A stretch of DNA of 62,000 nt from Adiantum capillus-veneris (taxonomy: Eukaryota; Streptophyta; Polypodiopsida; Polypodiales; Pteridaceae), in contig CM043952.1 in NCBI GenBank assembly GCA_014529385.2, forward strand, positions 58,862,119-58,924,118. Direction: 5' to 3'. Shown here one piece after another: positions 25,068 through 37,841 of the stretch. The first letter of the stretch is position 1. The number at the start of each line of letters is the position of its first letter. The position numbers and the translations under genes were made by a program. The notes below the pieces were generated by a model. The model saw nothing but the letters and a program-made list of their open reading frames with translations. It was not told where the DNA came from and made no database searches.

Positions 25068-26445
25068 ATGATGAGTTTCTTTCTTCTTTTTCACTCCAAC
25101 AGAGGAGGTGGTGCGAGGAGCGTCATCACTCTAGAGCACCATCTCATTGTTCGACTCCTTCAGTGTCTCCCTCTGTTTTGGAGCATGTCGACAAGACGAT
25201 CTTCACACTCATCTAGGCACCGACGCTCTAGTGGAGGCTACGGTGGTTGCTGTGGGTATGCCGCCACTAATGCCTCGACACTGCCTCATGTTCATGAGGC
25301 TCCTTACCTTCCCCTTCTTTGCCCGCCCCCACACCAGCCACGACATCGCCATCTACGCCAGGTTGTGTGCGGCTATCGGCCGTTCCTGGCTACACGCCAC
25401 TAGCTACTCCTCCTAGAGTCACCCCAGTCGACACTCCTTGCTTCGGGGCCCAGACTCTAGTGGAGACATCTAACGTCCGTACCCCCATCGAGATGCCACT
25501 AGAGACCCTTGTCGAGACACCCAGGTTCATGCATCACAGGCAAGAGGGCTTTCCGTACTCGTTCGACATCAGTGGCGGCATCATCTTGGATGACGAAGGC
25601 AAGAAGGCGATCTCGCACATGCGCGGTCTTTGCTCTCAGGTGTTTAGACACTACATACTAAACACTTGGAGTGCAACGCCAAGTGAATTAAAAGACAGAG
25701 TCATCAACATGATGCATGATGAGTTTCCTGTGTCAAGTCGGGATAAGTGCTTCAATGAAGACCGTATGAAGGTTCGAATGAGCGAATACTGCAAGCACAA
25801 GCGTTCTGAAGTACAAAAATCAATAAAGCATGGGTGGAACAGACCAGAAGGCGATCTAGCGCATGCGCGGTCTTTGCTCTCAGGTGTTTAGACACTACAT
25901 ACTAAACACTTGGAGTGCAGTGCCAAGTGAATTAAAAGACAGAGTCATCAACATGATGCATGATGAGTTTCCTGTGTCAAGTCGGGATGAGCGCTTCAAT
26001 GAAGACTGTATGAAGGTTCGAATGCGCGAATACTGCAAGAGCAAGCGTTCAGAAGTACAAAAATCAATAAAGCATGGGTGGAACATACCAGATTGGTTAG
26101 CCAAAGAAGATTGGAAGAATGCGAGTGAAGAGCACACGAGAATCTTGACAAGTGGACGCAACAAAAGGAGGCAACCAAAGCGCGAGTAGAGGCAGGGAGC
26201 TCGCACCACTTGAGGAGCAGCAAGTGGGCATCATTTGAGACCGATTTTGTAAGTGTTTTTTCATTGCTCTTTAGGTCTGGTAGTTACGTCTATTTTTGTA
26301 CTTTAAAATTCTAACATAATGGATTCTTTGTATGTTTTGAACAGTGGTCGATGACAGGACGTGACCCCACACCGTACGAGCAGGAGTACATAGACAGAAA
26401 GGCTTAAACGCCCTAATGAACATTCTGAGTTCTCACGGTGGCATG
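25068..26445 (+). pseudogene. Second CACTA protein (Transposase_24 / Ptta-En-Spm-like)
   Basis: The proline/threonine-rich N-terminus is frameshifted. The core has HYILNTWS, MMHDEFPVSSRDERFNED, MREYCKSKRSEVQKSIKHG and WLAKEDWKNASEEHTRILTS, the conserved layout of plant Transposase_24 proteins, continuing after a probable intron (donor GTAAGTG at 26249, acceptor near 26344) into GRDPTPYEQEY. A 244-bp direct duplication (25602-25845 and 25846-26089) repeats the core and breaks the frame. In CACTA elements this second protein is thought to bind the subterminal repeats. Confidence 0.75.
25602..26089 (+). repeat. 244-bp tandem duplication in the Transposase_24-like gene
   Basis: AGAAGGCGATCT begins both units (25602 and 25846), and each unit ends with GGTGGAACA plus A-rich sequence. 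The copies differ at about a dozen sites, so the duplication is not very recent. Confidence 0.9.
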
Positions 26446-26904
26446 GTTAGTATTTCACTTTACTCTTTTATATTTGTTGTATTTTAATGATAAGCTAAGA
26501 AAATAGATTGTTTTGTAACTTATATGTTTATACTTACAGAAAGTCTTATTGTCTTTTTTTGCAGAATCCAACAGATACGCCGCTTGGACGCAATGAGACA
26601 TCTGATTAGACAACGTCAGTCTAGCCATAACCGGATAGCATTAGTTTCCTTTTGTCATAGCATGTATAATGAGATGGCGTGTATACGTCTTTTTGTAACT
26701 ATTGGAAAACCATGTATTTTCTCAATAATGACAATGGTGTTGTAACTATTATATTTGCAAAGCTTAACAATCAAGTGATTTTGCCTATGATGTGTACAAT
26801 TGTCATTGATTTACTTTCATCAATTTACTTTTGTTAGTTTTGTATCTTTATTCTGCAAACAATACTATGCATGATGGAGTTAATGGTTATATTGTCTTGT
26901 GGGT

Positions 26905-28860
26905 GACTACTTTGGGTCTATATCTTGCACTTTCTTTCAAAGGTGAATTTGGGCTTATCTTGGATCCAGAAAAATTAGACACTACCTTCTTGCAAACAAG
27001 TTCGCTTTCTTTGTAGATCACCAAGCACTATTATATCTGGTTAAAAAACCTTGCAACACTCGAAGTATTGTTTGCTAGTTCATACTCTTGCTTGAGTTTG
27101 ATTTCACAGTAGTCGTAAAAAAGGGGACTACACACACACACGAGCTGATCATCTTTCAAGATTGTTTCATGGGGAAGCACCTGAAGGTATTGATGATGAT
27201 CTTCCAGATTCGTACCTGTTTAACATCAAAATGGTTCGTAAGTGGAGTGAAGAGGTCATCCCTCTACTCACGATCGGATCATTACAGGTGGAAAGACAAC
27301 CATCAATAATCTATTGAACAAGAAATCTCCTGCTTTTAGCAGGACGATTGTACAAGCACGGTAAGATGGGATTTTGAGACTATGTGTACAGCTCGCAGAA
27401 TACAAAAACTACCTCAAACAAGCTCACATACAACATACAGGGTTTCACAATGGGAAAACACAAACATACCAAAGGCTAAAGAGATTGGGAGTCTACTGGC
27501 AAAACATGGAACATAGCATCCATACTTATATAGAATCATGTGGTATATGCACAAAACAACCTCTTGTAGAATATGCCACCCTCTTTCGAGTAGAACAAGC
27601 ACCCAAATGGAGTACTCACATAACTAAGTACTTAAGAAACAAGACCTTCTCGGAGGGATGGGGCAAGACCAAACACTATCTACTAATTGCAAACCAACTG
27701 TATAAGAGAGGAAAGGACGAACAACTACGATTGTGTGCTACAAAAAGCAAACATTACATTATCCTAGAACAAGCTCACTCAGACCAGTCAAGGGGACACT
27801 TCTTTGCTGACAAAATAGCAAAGCTAGTTCTTCACTCAGGTATATGATGGCCAACCCTATTTGGAGATGCAAAGACCTATATCAAACGATGTGATGAATT
27901 TCAACGCACAAAACCACCCCTATAAAGAGATGAAATGCCTTTACGACCAATGATGGGTATACGCGCTTTTTCCAAATGGGGCATTGAATTTATTGGCCCC
28001 ATAATACCTCTGGCATATAGATCGTACGCACAATACATCATAGTTGCAACCGATTATATGACCAAATGGGTGGAAGCGAAGGCAACACTAAAAAATGATG
28101 CACCGACTATGGCTCAGTTCCTTTTCAAACATATCTTTACAAGATATGGTCTCACATTCAAATAGTGAGTGATCGGGGAACACACTTCCTAAACCACGTC
28201 ATTGAAAGCCTCCTTGAAAAATTCATGGTGATCCACGCAACTCAGCACCTTATCACCCACAAGCTAACGGACAAGGAAAAAGCACCAACAAAATCTTATG
28301 CACGGTGCTCACCAAAATAGTCAGCGACTCAAGAAATGATTCGGATCAAAAGCTACCAATTGCATTATGGGCTTACAAAGACTAGCTTTTAAAACCTCCA
28401 TCAGGACGACTCCTTTTAACCTTGTATTCGGGACTAATGCGATTCTACCCATGGAATTCTTAATTAAAACACTATGAGTCGCAACACAATTAGGATGGAT
28501 GGGACACGAACTGTCGGAGAGACTAGACACAGTAGAGCAATTAGATGAGACCAGAATGAGAGCGATAGTTGGGATATATGCTCAAAAAAAACAAATGGAG
28601 GCTTTCCATGATCAACATGTGATTAGCAAGGAGTTCGAAAAAGGGGATTACGTTTTTAATGTATACCCTTGAAAAACACTCCAAAAAACTAAAAAAACGA
28701 GAGACGGGGCCTTTTATAATACATGATATATCACAAAGTGGCACCATCAAGCTTTCAACATTAGCAGGTGAGGATATGCCTAATTGGAAGAGTGGCTGTA
28801 GATTAAAGAAAAATATCTTCTTTCGCTAACACCAGAAGAACTCGACATAATACATGCAAT
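26905..28860 (+). pseudogene. Gypsy element C, right part: RNase H end and integrase
   Basis: RNase H resumes with the ANKFAFFVDHQALLYLVKKP segment near 26996 and a decayed DHLSRL motif. The integrase zinc-binding part follows (HTGFHNGKTQTYQRL ... CGICTKQ), then the core with WGIEFIGPI, VATDYMTKWVEA and VSDRGTHFLNHV. A second HHCC-like segment (QAHSDQSRGHFFADK) lies at about 27770. The IN C-terminal part is decayed to about 28860. No chromodomain is visible. Many stops and frameshifts show an old copy. Together with 8041-10731 this forms one pol gene cut by CACTA element M. Confidence 0.88.
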
Positions 28861-28869
28861 AGATCAGCA

Positions 28870-30360
28870 CAGAAGTCGAGCCCATGACATTCAAAAACAG
28901 GCACCAGGAAGCCAAAATTAGAATATTCAAGCAAAAAGAGTGAGCAAAATTTTAGGAGAACACCCAACAGAACGATTGTATCGATTCCATTCCGTTGGCA
29001 TCCATACAAACGACGGATACATGGTTAGGTGGCATAGATTTATGCATTATTATGTAACTTCAGATGGTACCACAGAGCTGGGGTTCAAAGTGGCAAACAA
29101 AAACACAATGGACAGTCTAGGACATGTATGCAACAATTTATCCTCATCAATTTCATGTGGTCGAGGATAAGGATCTTAACAAAGCAGTTATTATGGGAGT
29201 GTCGTGGATGCACACTTATCAAGCCACACCGAACTGGCAGGCTAATACCTTGCAGCTCAGACAAGAGGACCAATCTTTTGCCACACCATTTGTATAATCA
29301 GACCACGTATGGGAACCTCTCCACTCACCACCTGCTCCAATCTAGAGATGTTCGTCAAGGGAGGTCAGAAAAATCTAGGTTAAAATTTCCATCATGCAAA
29401 CCAATCCAAAGGAATTATACATACTAAAAGGACAAAACAATGCAAGCCCCCCTCCACGAGGCATCAACATAAATCCGACCTCGACAAACCGACCAAGGCT
29501 TTTGTCAAGCAACCTAGGCCAATCCAATCCCAACATCGACAAGAAAAACAAGTCAAGTGGTTATGAAAACCAAAACAGCGTAGCTCACCGGATGCCTCGC
29601 CAATGAAGACCACACCCAAGCTATTTTAGTGGTGACCAAAACAGATCCCGCAATCACAAAACAAGATAAAGTCACAACTTCAGGAGGCCACTATCAAACA
29701 AAGAGCGCTTCTTCTACAATTACTTATGTTTGGACCACGCAGCTTCACCATAAAAACTCACCATCAAAGTCCACTGAACTTATTGTTCAGAACCCATCTC
29801 TTGCATAGCATTTTGTTACCACATGCATATCCTCAATTTTCATCATAGAGCCACAATACGGCTATGCATAAACACATACTTCGTTCCCATGCACTCTGAC
29901 ACATGTTCGTCTGGGACAACTCACTCTAGGAAGGGGGGGAAATGCAGCAGGATCATCATTTTTTTTATATTCTCATCATTCTTTTTTCTTTTCTTTTTCT
30001 TCAACAAGCTTTTCAAAGCCTTATAAACCCTTAGCCAGCATAATCATGAGCCATATTGACACCATCTAAATACCAGGTTAAGAATATGTATGTATGAGAG
30101 ATTACACTAATTTTGGCTAATTTTTGGCCAACTAATAATAATTGTAAGTAATTTTCCTTTACTAAAAAGCTAAAAACAACAGATAATCAACAAAAATTGA
30201 TAAGTTGAGCCAAGAAAGTTGGAATTGACTTTTGAAAGCAAACGCCAAAACTTTAAAGCAAGGGCTTCAAACATGGAAAATATGGAAAGGTTTGGCACAC
30301 GACAAATTTTGAGCCAACATGGATCTAGCCAGGGGAGGTTGCAAACCATGAGGGTTTGAT
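28870..30360 (+). other. Gypsy C 3' region, no intact gene
   Basis: Roughly 1.5 kb downstream of integrase. Short frames are present (for example 28940-29170, reading SVGIHTNDGYMVRWHRF) but no domain is recognised. A T-rich run lies at 29960-30005. Confidence 0.5.
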
Positions 30361-30367
30361 GATTTTA

Positions 30368-30603
30368 AGATCCATGATCATGATCCATGTTGGGAAGCCT
30401 TTTGCAATTCCAACCAGGGGAGGTTGTTCCTACCAGATGGTATCATCAGATCTTCAATATGTTGCCCAACATGGATCACGATCCATGTTCCTCAAACCCT
30501 AAATTCAGAGAACTTTGCATAGTAGCATCTCCACATGCCTAGGAACAACCTCCTCTAGTTGGATTTTTCAAAATGCTTCCCAACATGGATCGCGATCCAT
30601 GTA
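30368..30603. repeat. Foldback element with palindromic tips
   Basis: Arm 30370-30437 pairs with arm 30538-30601. Shared words, read inward, are ATCCATGTTGGGAAGC, then CCAACxAGxGGAGGTTGTTCCTA. The tips and the middle contain the palindrome CATGGATCRCGATCCATG (30470-30487, 30584-30601) and the variant CATGATCATG near 30373. A likely snapback or MITE-type insertion in gypsy C; no clear target duplication was identified. Confidence 0.75.
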
Positions 30604-30849
30604 CCTTTTTTCCATAATTCATATGTTACCCTATGCCCTTGTGCCTATAGTAATCCAAAATGCAACGGTGAAATTTGGTCAAATTTGGGGTAGTTTTGAC
30701 AAAGTTATGCTTATTTTTCATTTTATGGTCAAAGTTTGCGTTTTCTTCAACTTTCCCTCAGTTTTGATCAATTACTAAACCCTGTTTCAAATCTAAAATT
30801 GACCACAGAATGCCTCAAGAAAAGCACAAAGGGAGTGGGAAGCAGCACC

Positions 30850-31560
30850 ATATGAGATAACAGATATATCCTCAAATGAGAAGCCCATGTCACAGAACAG
30901 GTGCTCGAAGCAATACCCACCAATATATTCATTGGAAGATTTCAGGCAGCGGACGGAGAGATAGTCAAAACCACCATCTTTCCAAGGGAATGGTGGACAC
31001 TACACCAAAATCCAGAAGTACAAGTAGGGGGCAGGTGCCTACAGTTACCGCCATGGGAAACGGACTTCAGAAGAGCTCATAAACTCATAAGCTCGATTTA
31101 GTACAATGGGGAAGCCACCCTAGCTGACAAAGATGGAGCAACAGTCAAGGTTAAGATCACAACAGAAACAATCAATGAAGCCCTCCATCTGCAACAAGGG
31201 ACCACAATCTATTGAAAAAAACAAAAGAAATAGACAACGACAAAGCCTTTTCTAAAGCAAAGAGGACACCAACTAGCATATCAAGACTTGATCTACTCAA
31301 AAACCGAATTTCCATTTTTCCTCATACACAACACTTCAAAGTACAGAAGCCACCAACATACACAGAATCGCTATTGCACATCACAATAGTAATGGCAATG
31401 GGTTTAGTAGGAAGAAGAGTGGCCAGCTGCGACTTTGGAAATTACCTCCTCGACAACATCGTCGAAACAAATCTTAAGGGGAGCCAAAAGAGAAAAACCT
31501 ACACGAATGTTGGACCAGTGCTACGCGAATAGCTTACCAAGCATTGGGGGTGATTGATGA
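30850..31560 (+). pseudogene. Extra ORF downstream of gypsy C integrase, unknown product
   Basis: A reading frame with a few stops runs from about 30850. It includes YEITDISSNE, TNIFIGRFQAADGEIVKTT, FPREWWTLHQNPEV, LQLPPWETDFRRAHKLISSI, then KVKITTETINEALHLQQGT. The style (TETINEALHLxxG) recalls additional ORFs that accompany some plant gypsy elements and plant mobile-domain-like proteins, but I cannot name the family. It lies between the integrase and the insertion point of gypsy array G and is cut there at 31681. Confidence 0.5.
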
Positions 31561-31681
31561 TTTACCACCTGCAAAGCGCAGATAGATTTGATCCACAAAT
31601 TTAAAAGAGCAGCAAAACAAGTGGTCGGACCATCCACAAGACCAAAACCAGAAGCTAAACAAACAAGGCAAAGCGCCACAA

Positions 31682-33098
31682 TGTAACATTTAATGGCCTA
31701 ATAACTTATGTGTAGCGGAAATTAGCATTAACATTGTGGGCATTTCATTAGAATAGATTCCTAATGAGAATTACAAGAGTGCTTGGGTGGAGAGAGCAAC
31801 AAAAAGCATAACACCTAGTTAGATAGCATCGACAATACTTTCAAAAGAGTGAGCAATTAAGCTATTGACAACAGTTGAGGACCAGATTTTCATGGAGCCG
31901 GTCCCCCCTCCAAAAGGCTTTGTATTATGGTTTCTCCCATCAAGAGAGACATTGTACAATACAATTCTTTGTGTTCCTTCAAGACTAGCTAGTGCAATGA
32001 AGATGGAAACTTCATGCACTAAGCAAAACACTTAACAAACACAACTTGAATTATCCCCGTTCTCAGACCCAAGACCTCACACACCTTCGAAAATGGTGAG
32101 AGCTAGCAGGGTATGAGAGTAGATTGAGAGGAAGAAGGAGTATCTTAGGAGAAAGATGTACATATCCTCACATAATCACGCTAATGTAGCATAGCTTAGC
32201 TTAGTAATTAGCTTGGTAGAGGAGATGAGCATCCATTGAAGCTTGGCTCTTGGTTGGATTTGCATCCACATGCCAAGAGAGTGTTGATGTAGGCTTCTAT
32301 CTCACAAGCTTGGAGTAGGTGATGAGTTCTCTATTAAAGCTTGGGGAAGAGATAGTCTTCTCTTTCTTCACACATGACCTTGTGTGAGTGTGTGTGTGAT
32401 AATGCCTTGCAAAAATCAGCCCCCTCTCTCTCTTGGGCGAGCCCTCTTGCTAATTGCTCTTGTTGCAGCCTCATTAGCCCTCCCCCAGTCAAGCCAATTA
32501 CAATTAAGCAGCATAAGTGATAGCCTTCTGACATGTGTCCCCCTTTCCCCTTTTGTGAGAGCTTTAGGTAATTAAATAATTAAACTAAACTCTCATTGGA
32601 CCCCTTTGCCTCCTGGCCAATAGGAATCAGGCAAGCCATGGGGCTCCTGAATGCTCATTGGACCCCTTGGGAGACTGCCCAATAGTCTTCTAGGAGACTT
32701 AATTCTCATTGGTTTCTTTTATTAAATGTTTTTAAATTAATTAAACTAGATTTATTGTAGCTTAATTTTCATTGGTCCACTTCAAGGGTCATCCAATAGA
32801 AATTGGGCACACCTTGTGGGCATCTGGCCTAGGGAGCTGACATGTGTCCCTCATTCCCTTTCTGTAAAGGGAGCCTATGTGTGTTTGTGGCTTTCTCTCT
32901 CATCCCCTACCTTTAGGGCTTGCCCCCTCCCATGTAGGGATGTGCAAAGACTTTTAGGGCACACACAAAGCATCCAATTTTCCCTAGGGTTGACCTTTGG
33001 ACACAACCTTTGAATTTTGGAACCTTAGCATTTTGGAAGTCTTAATGGGCTGAACCTTAGGGTCTTTTTAGCCCATTGTTGCACCTAGCTCTTTTGCA
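31682..33098 (-). repeat. 3' LTR of gypsy element G (LTR1)
   Basis: 1417 bp, from TGTAACATTTAATGG to CTCTTTTGCA in plus orientation. It is nearly identical to LTR2 at 37856-39272, with a constant offset of 6174 bp and few differences (for example a rearranged stretch near 32160-32185). The 66-codon frame at 32334 is repeated identically in LTR2 but looks like chance. Confidence 0.9.
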
Positions 33099-35763
33099 GA
33101 TGGCCCCCTATTTGGATCTTCCCATGTACCTTAAGTAGCAAGGGACTTTTTGATCTTCCCTCAATTACCTCGAAAGGTGCTTTTCCTGTGGAAGTATGTA
33201 CAGTGTTATTGTAAGCATACTCCACTAAGGGTAAGTACTTCTCCCATTGGGATCTTTGATCTACTTCCGTTACATAGGCTTTTAGCAGATCAAGAATGGT
33301 TACGTTAGCTATTTCACTTTGGCCATCAGTTTGTGGATGATAGGCCGAAGAGAAGTTTAGCCTTGTTCCTAAATTCTCAAAGAGACCCTTCTAGAAATTA
33401 CTGGTCATTCTAGGATCTATATCCGACACTATGGACATGGGCAAGCCATGGTACTTGAAAATTTGTGAAATAAAGAGGGTTGCCATTTGATGGGCTTTGA
33501 TAGTCTTTTTGACAGGTATAAAATGAGCTTGTTTACTAAACCTGTCTACTATCGTCCATATTCTTGTATTCCCATGGATAAACTTAGGCAATCCAAAGAT
33601 AAAATCCATGGATATGCTCTCCCATGGTGAATTAGGGATTTGCAAGGGTCAAAGCAATCCAAGTTGCTTCCCTCTATCAAATTTTGTCTTTTGGCATACC
33701 ACACATTTGAAAACATACTCTTGTATGTTCACTTTCATGGTAGGCCAATAGAAATATGTTTCAATTCCCTTTAAGGTAGACTGAATCCCTCTATGCCCCG
33801 CATAAGGTGGAGCATGAGATTCATACATTACTTTCTCATGTAGTGAGTTAGTAACGCAAAGTCTATTTCCATAGAGATGATAACCATCTTGTAAAGTAAA
33901 TGGTTCTTCTTTCTTCCCTAATGCAAGGGCTGAAATCACATCTCTAAAATCGGGATCAATAGCATACTCATCTATCATTGAAGATAGATCATTGTGACTT
34001 GCTATGGAAACCGCATTCACTCTCGGACATCTTGAGAGTGCATCAGCTACTTGATTATGCTTGCCAGCAATGTGAGCAATATGAAAATGAAATTGCGAAA
34101 GGAAATTTGCCCACCTCATTTGTTTGTCGGAGAGCTTGGTCTGCGTCATGAAGTACTTAAGACTTTGGTGATCCGTTCGCAGAATGAAAGGAGTCCCCAA
34201 TAAATAGTGCTTCCATGAGTCTAAGGCATGTAGAACTGCAAGGAGTTCCTTTTCGTATATGCCTAGAGCTTGCTCAACAGGGTCGATCCTTCGACTCTCA
34301 TAGCCTATGGCGTGCCCTTCTTGGAGCAAAACAGCTCCAAGGCAATCACCACAAGCATCGCATTGGACCTCAAATGGTTTTGAGAGATCCGGTAGTGTAA
34401 GCACAGTTTGGGAGATAAGCTTTTCGAAAGCATTCTTCACCTTAGCAGACCATGTATACCTAACGCTTTTCTTTGTTAGGTCATGTAATGGTCCCGCAAT
34501 TTGTGAGAACTTTTCTATGAAGCGTCTATAGTATGCACACATACCTATGAAGCTTCTTAGTTCATGAAGATTCCTTGGTTTAGGCCATCCTTTTATTACC
34601 TCTAACTTGGATGGATCCATTTGGATGCCATCTTGAGAGATAATGTGACCTAAATACTGAATCTCTTGCAAGAAAAATTCACTTTTCTTTCGATTAACAT
34701 AAAAATTATTCTCTCTCAAAACTTGAAATATTACCTGGAGGTGTTGCTTGTGTTCCTCCAATGACTTAGAGTAAATGATAATATCATCAAAGAACACTCC
34801 AGTGAAGGTTCGATGAGGCCTGAACAGCTTCTCCATCAAGCGGTTGAATGTGGCTGGTGCATTGGTCAAGCCAAAAGGCATGACAATGTATTCGTAAAGA
34901 CCAAATGTAGTACGAAATGCAGTCTTTACAATGTCTTGATCAACTATCCTTATTTGATAATAGCCACTTTTTAGGTCAACCCTACTGAAGTAGGTCGATC
35001 CTTGTACCTTATCAAATAGGTCTTCTACCCGTGGAATGGGAAACCTATTCTTGATAGTGATCCTATTTAGTGCTCTATAGTCAACACACATACGATATGT
35101 GTCGTCTTTCTTTTGCACTAATAGCACAGGTGAGCAAAATGGAGATGAGCTAGGCCTAACCATGCCCTTCTCAACTAACTCATGCACTTGCCGCATAATC
35201 TCCTCTTGTTGAGCTTGAGAAACTCTATAAGGAGGTTTATTAGGCGGTGAACTTCCTGGAAGAAGTTCAATTGCATGGTCATCATTTCCTCGTTTAGGAG
35301 GTAGCTCACAAGGGATGTCGTCAATAAAAACATCTTGAAACCCCTTGAGAAAATTGGATAACTCTAATTCCTTTTGGTTGCTTTTATTTTCTTTTGCTAA
35401 AGCATTAGGTTCATTTTGAGAGTCTTTAACAAAAATCATGTACACGGAAATAGAGCTCTTTATTGACTTGTTGAAAGCTGGTGTATGTACAATGGGGATG
35501 GTGTTACCCATTTCCTTAGCATCTATATACATGTCTTTTTCCCTGAACTTAAAGGAGATTCGCCTTTCAGGAAATTTAACATCGGCAGCCAGGCGGTCAA
35601 ACCATGGTGCCCCTAGGATTACATCCTCATGCTTGAGAGGAGAGATAAAGAAGTCCTCTTTGTCCACATAGCCTTGGACATGAAGCCTCAATTTCCCAAT
35701 TAAGGGAGTGACGGAAGCTTCTTGCCCCTTGAAGGCACTGTTTGCGGATAGGACATCTCCCAT
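33099..35763 (-). pseudogene. Gypsy G pol: protease end, RT, RNase H, integrase
   Basis: The 704-codon frame 35763-33649 carries the protease tail (DVILGAPWFDRL), RT (MVRPSSSPFCSPVLLVQKKD, YRALNRITIKNRFPIPRVEDL, FSRVDLKSGYYQIRI, LTNAPATFNRLME, catalytic VFFDDIIIYSK), RNase H (CDACGDCLGAVLLQ, LLAVLHALDSWKHYLL, HQVADALSR-type end) and the integrase zinc domain ending FKCVVCQKTKFDRG. Two more in-frame stops follow, TGA at 33649 and TAG at 33391 (probably Gln and Trp codons). The integrase core then continues as SSAYHPQTDGQSE to the polypurine tract. The usual integrase C-terminus is absent. Confidence 0.92.
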
Positions 35764-35766
35764 CTC

Positions 35767-37461
35767 CTAGGATTGTATGCCTAGCTTGGTGGCTAACTCC
35801 ATAGATATAAAATTGTGAGTAGAACCAGGGTCAAAGAGAATAAAAGCATCATGTTCTCTTACCTTTTCCCAAGCATGGCATAGAGATCCTTTGTGATGAG
35901 TTTGGTGAATTTCCTCCTCTTGGATTTCAACCAAGGAAGCTCTAGGAGGATCTTGGCGGTTGTTCTTTTGGGGACAAGCGCGGTACGCATGCCCTTGTTC
36001 GCCGCACTTGAAACACCGGTTATCCTTACGATAACTCTCAAGATCTTCAGGAGAGAGTTTATTCTTACCTTTGTAAACTCCCTTCTCTTTAGCTTTGTTG
36101 GAGTTGCCCTTAGGAGACTTTTGGACAATGTCCTTCCCCTTAGGCTCATTGGAACCCTTGTTTTCCGGGGGCTTATTATTTCTTTTCGCCCCCGTTTGGA
36201 CATTGATTCGAGAGGCGACCATAGTGTGGTGTATTACCGCCGATATGGTACGTGGTCTTTGGGAGTTGACATACTCCGCCATTTCTTCGGTTAAGCCCGC
36301 ACAAAATTGTTGCTTTTGCTCTCGAAAATCCAACTTTTTGAAGACAGTGGCTTTGAGTTGTAGGTCCCAAAACTTGTCTACATATTTGTGGATAGATTCA
36401 TTGGGAGAGAGCTTTAAGCTTCGCCATTCGGTGAGTACTTTGTCTTTGGCATCGGTGGCCAAAAACTGCTTCATAATGGAAGCTCTTAAAGCTTTCCATG
36501 TTCGTGGGGCTGCACCATTGGCTCGTAGGCTAGACCACCATTGTCTGGCGGACTTTTGAAAGTGCATAGCTACATGGCATAGCTTAGAGGACTCCGTGAA
36601 GCCCTCATCTCCAAACGCTGCATCGAATTGTTGGATAAAGGCCAAGACTTTGTCCGTAGCACCAAAGGTACCATCATAGGTAAGGAAAGAGATGCTCTTT
36701 CCTCCCTCTTTGAATTTATTCAACTTGGATGACCTCTTCCATGCGGCATAGGATTTCCTATGACCTCTTCTTTTTGATGGTTCAAAGGTTGCACCATCAC
36801 TTTCTTCAGAAGGTGAAGGATTTGAAGAAGGTGGAGAAGAGGGTGACCTCTTTCTGGCCTTTTTCTTATCTTGATCTTTGTCGTCTTCACCATAGATTTC
36901 ATAAGAGGAAGAGGATGAAGAAGATGGAGAAGAGGGTGTCCACTTTCTTGCCTTTTTCTTCTCTTGCTTTTTATCATCCCTCTTTGAATTATGGCATGGA
37001 GAAGAGTGTGATGGTCTTCTCCGCTTTGGTGGTGATGGAGAGCGTTTAGCCCGCCATCTTTGTGGAGCCATCTCCGCCGAGGTGGCGGGAGACTCGCTTC
37101 TTTCTTGTTCCTTCGGTGGAGGCTCTTGAGTTCTCCTTTGGGAAGGAGATGCATCATCAAGAAGTAAATTCTTGAGCCCTTCATATGGATTCTCTTCTTC
37201 TTCCCGAATCGGAGAGATACCTCTTTTGGTAGTCTCACAAGGAGGATTCCTAGGTGTTCTCTCATCATGGTGATGAGCTTGGAGAATCCCGTGAGCACGG
37301 AGCTTCCGTTGCACTTCACTTTGGAGAGATGGATTGCCCATGGCTTGTTGAAGCCTAGAAACATGATAGTTAACAAGCATTGAAGCATCAAGAGTAGCTT
37401 GCTCATGAGCAAAATCAAAGTTATCAACATTAATTTCACTTTTTTTACTATTGTCAGCCAT
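35767..37461 (-). pseudogene. Gypsy G gag and start of protease
   Basis: A 564-codon frame. It has an N-terminal DASMLVNYHVSRLQQAMGNP segment, a long Ser/Pro/Lys/Arg-rich linker with two similar stretches (about residues 150-230), then the retrotransposon gag domain (FIQQFDAAFGDEGF ... LCHVAMHFQKSARQWWSSLR), the zinc knuckle CFKCGEQGHAYRACP, and the protease motif ILFDPGSTHNFIS. It ends at a single TAG (35767-35769) inside the protease domain, after which pol goes on in the same frame; CAG to TAG is the simplest cause. Without that stop, gag-pol would be one polyprotein. Confidence 0.92.
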
Positions 37462-37841
37462 TCTAACAACTTTTAGGTGTAAACTTTTTAGGTGTACTTT
37501 GGCACCTCAAGCCCTAGTTGCTACTCCTCTTTACCCCTTTAGAAAACGCACTGAAGCTACTGTACCCGCGGCTCGAATACCATTAATTGCAAGGAGTAGA
37601 ACAGCACCGGCTCCTGTCAAGCTTCTAATATCTCAATAGTGGTTAAGCCGTAGGCAAGCCCTGTAGAACTCCACTATTAAGACCATAGCTCTCGACGGTG
37701 ATGCCCCGTTAACTGCACAAAGGCAGGCGCACTGCAAGGCTGAAAAATCCCTATTTTACTTACTCACAGGCAATTAATAATACCAACCATTTGTAGCTAG
37801 CTTGAGGACCTCCCTTCTTGAGCAAGAAAAGAGAAACCTTG

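Noticed and set aside
26228-26904. Right terminus of CACTA element M
   Set aside because: I looked for TAGTG or the complement of the left end before gypsy C resumes and found none. The right border is therefore given as approximate only.
32334-32575. Paired 66- and 63-codon frames in gypsy G LTR1, repeated at 38508-38749
   Set aside because: Conserved only because the LTRs are duplicates; the two frames overlap on opposite strands and have no motif.
36720-37469. 249-codon minus-strand frame overlapping gypsy G gag
   Set aside because: It is an alternate frame of the gag coding region; the 564-codon frame has the gag and zinc-knuckle motifs.
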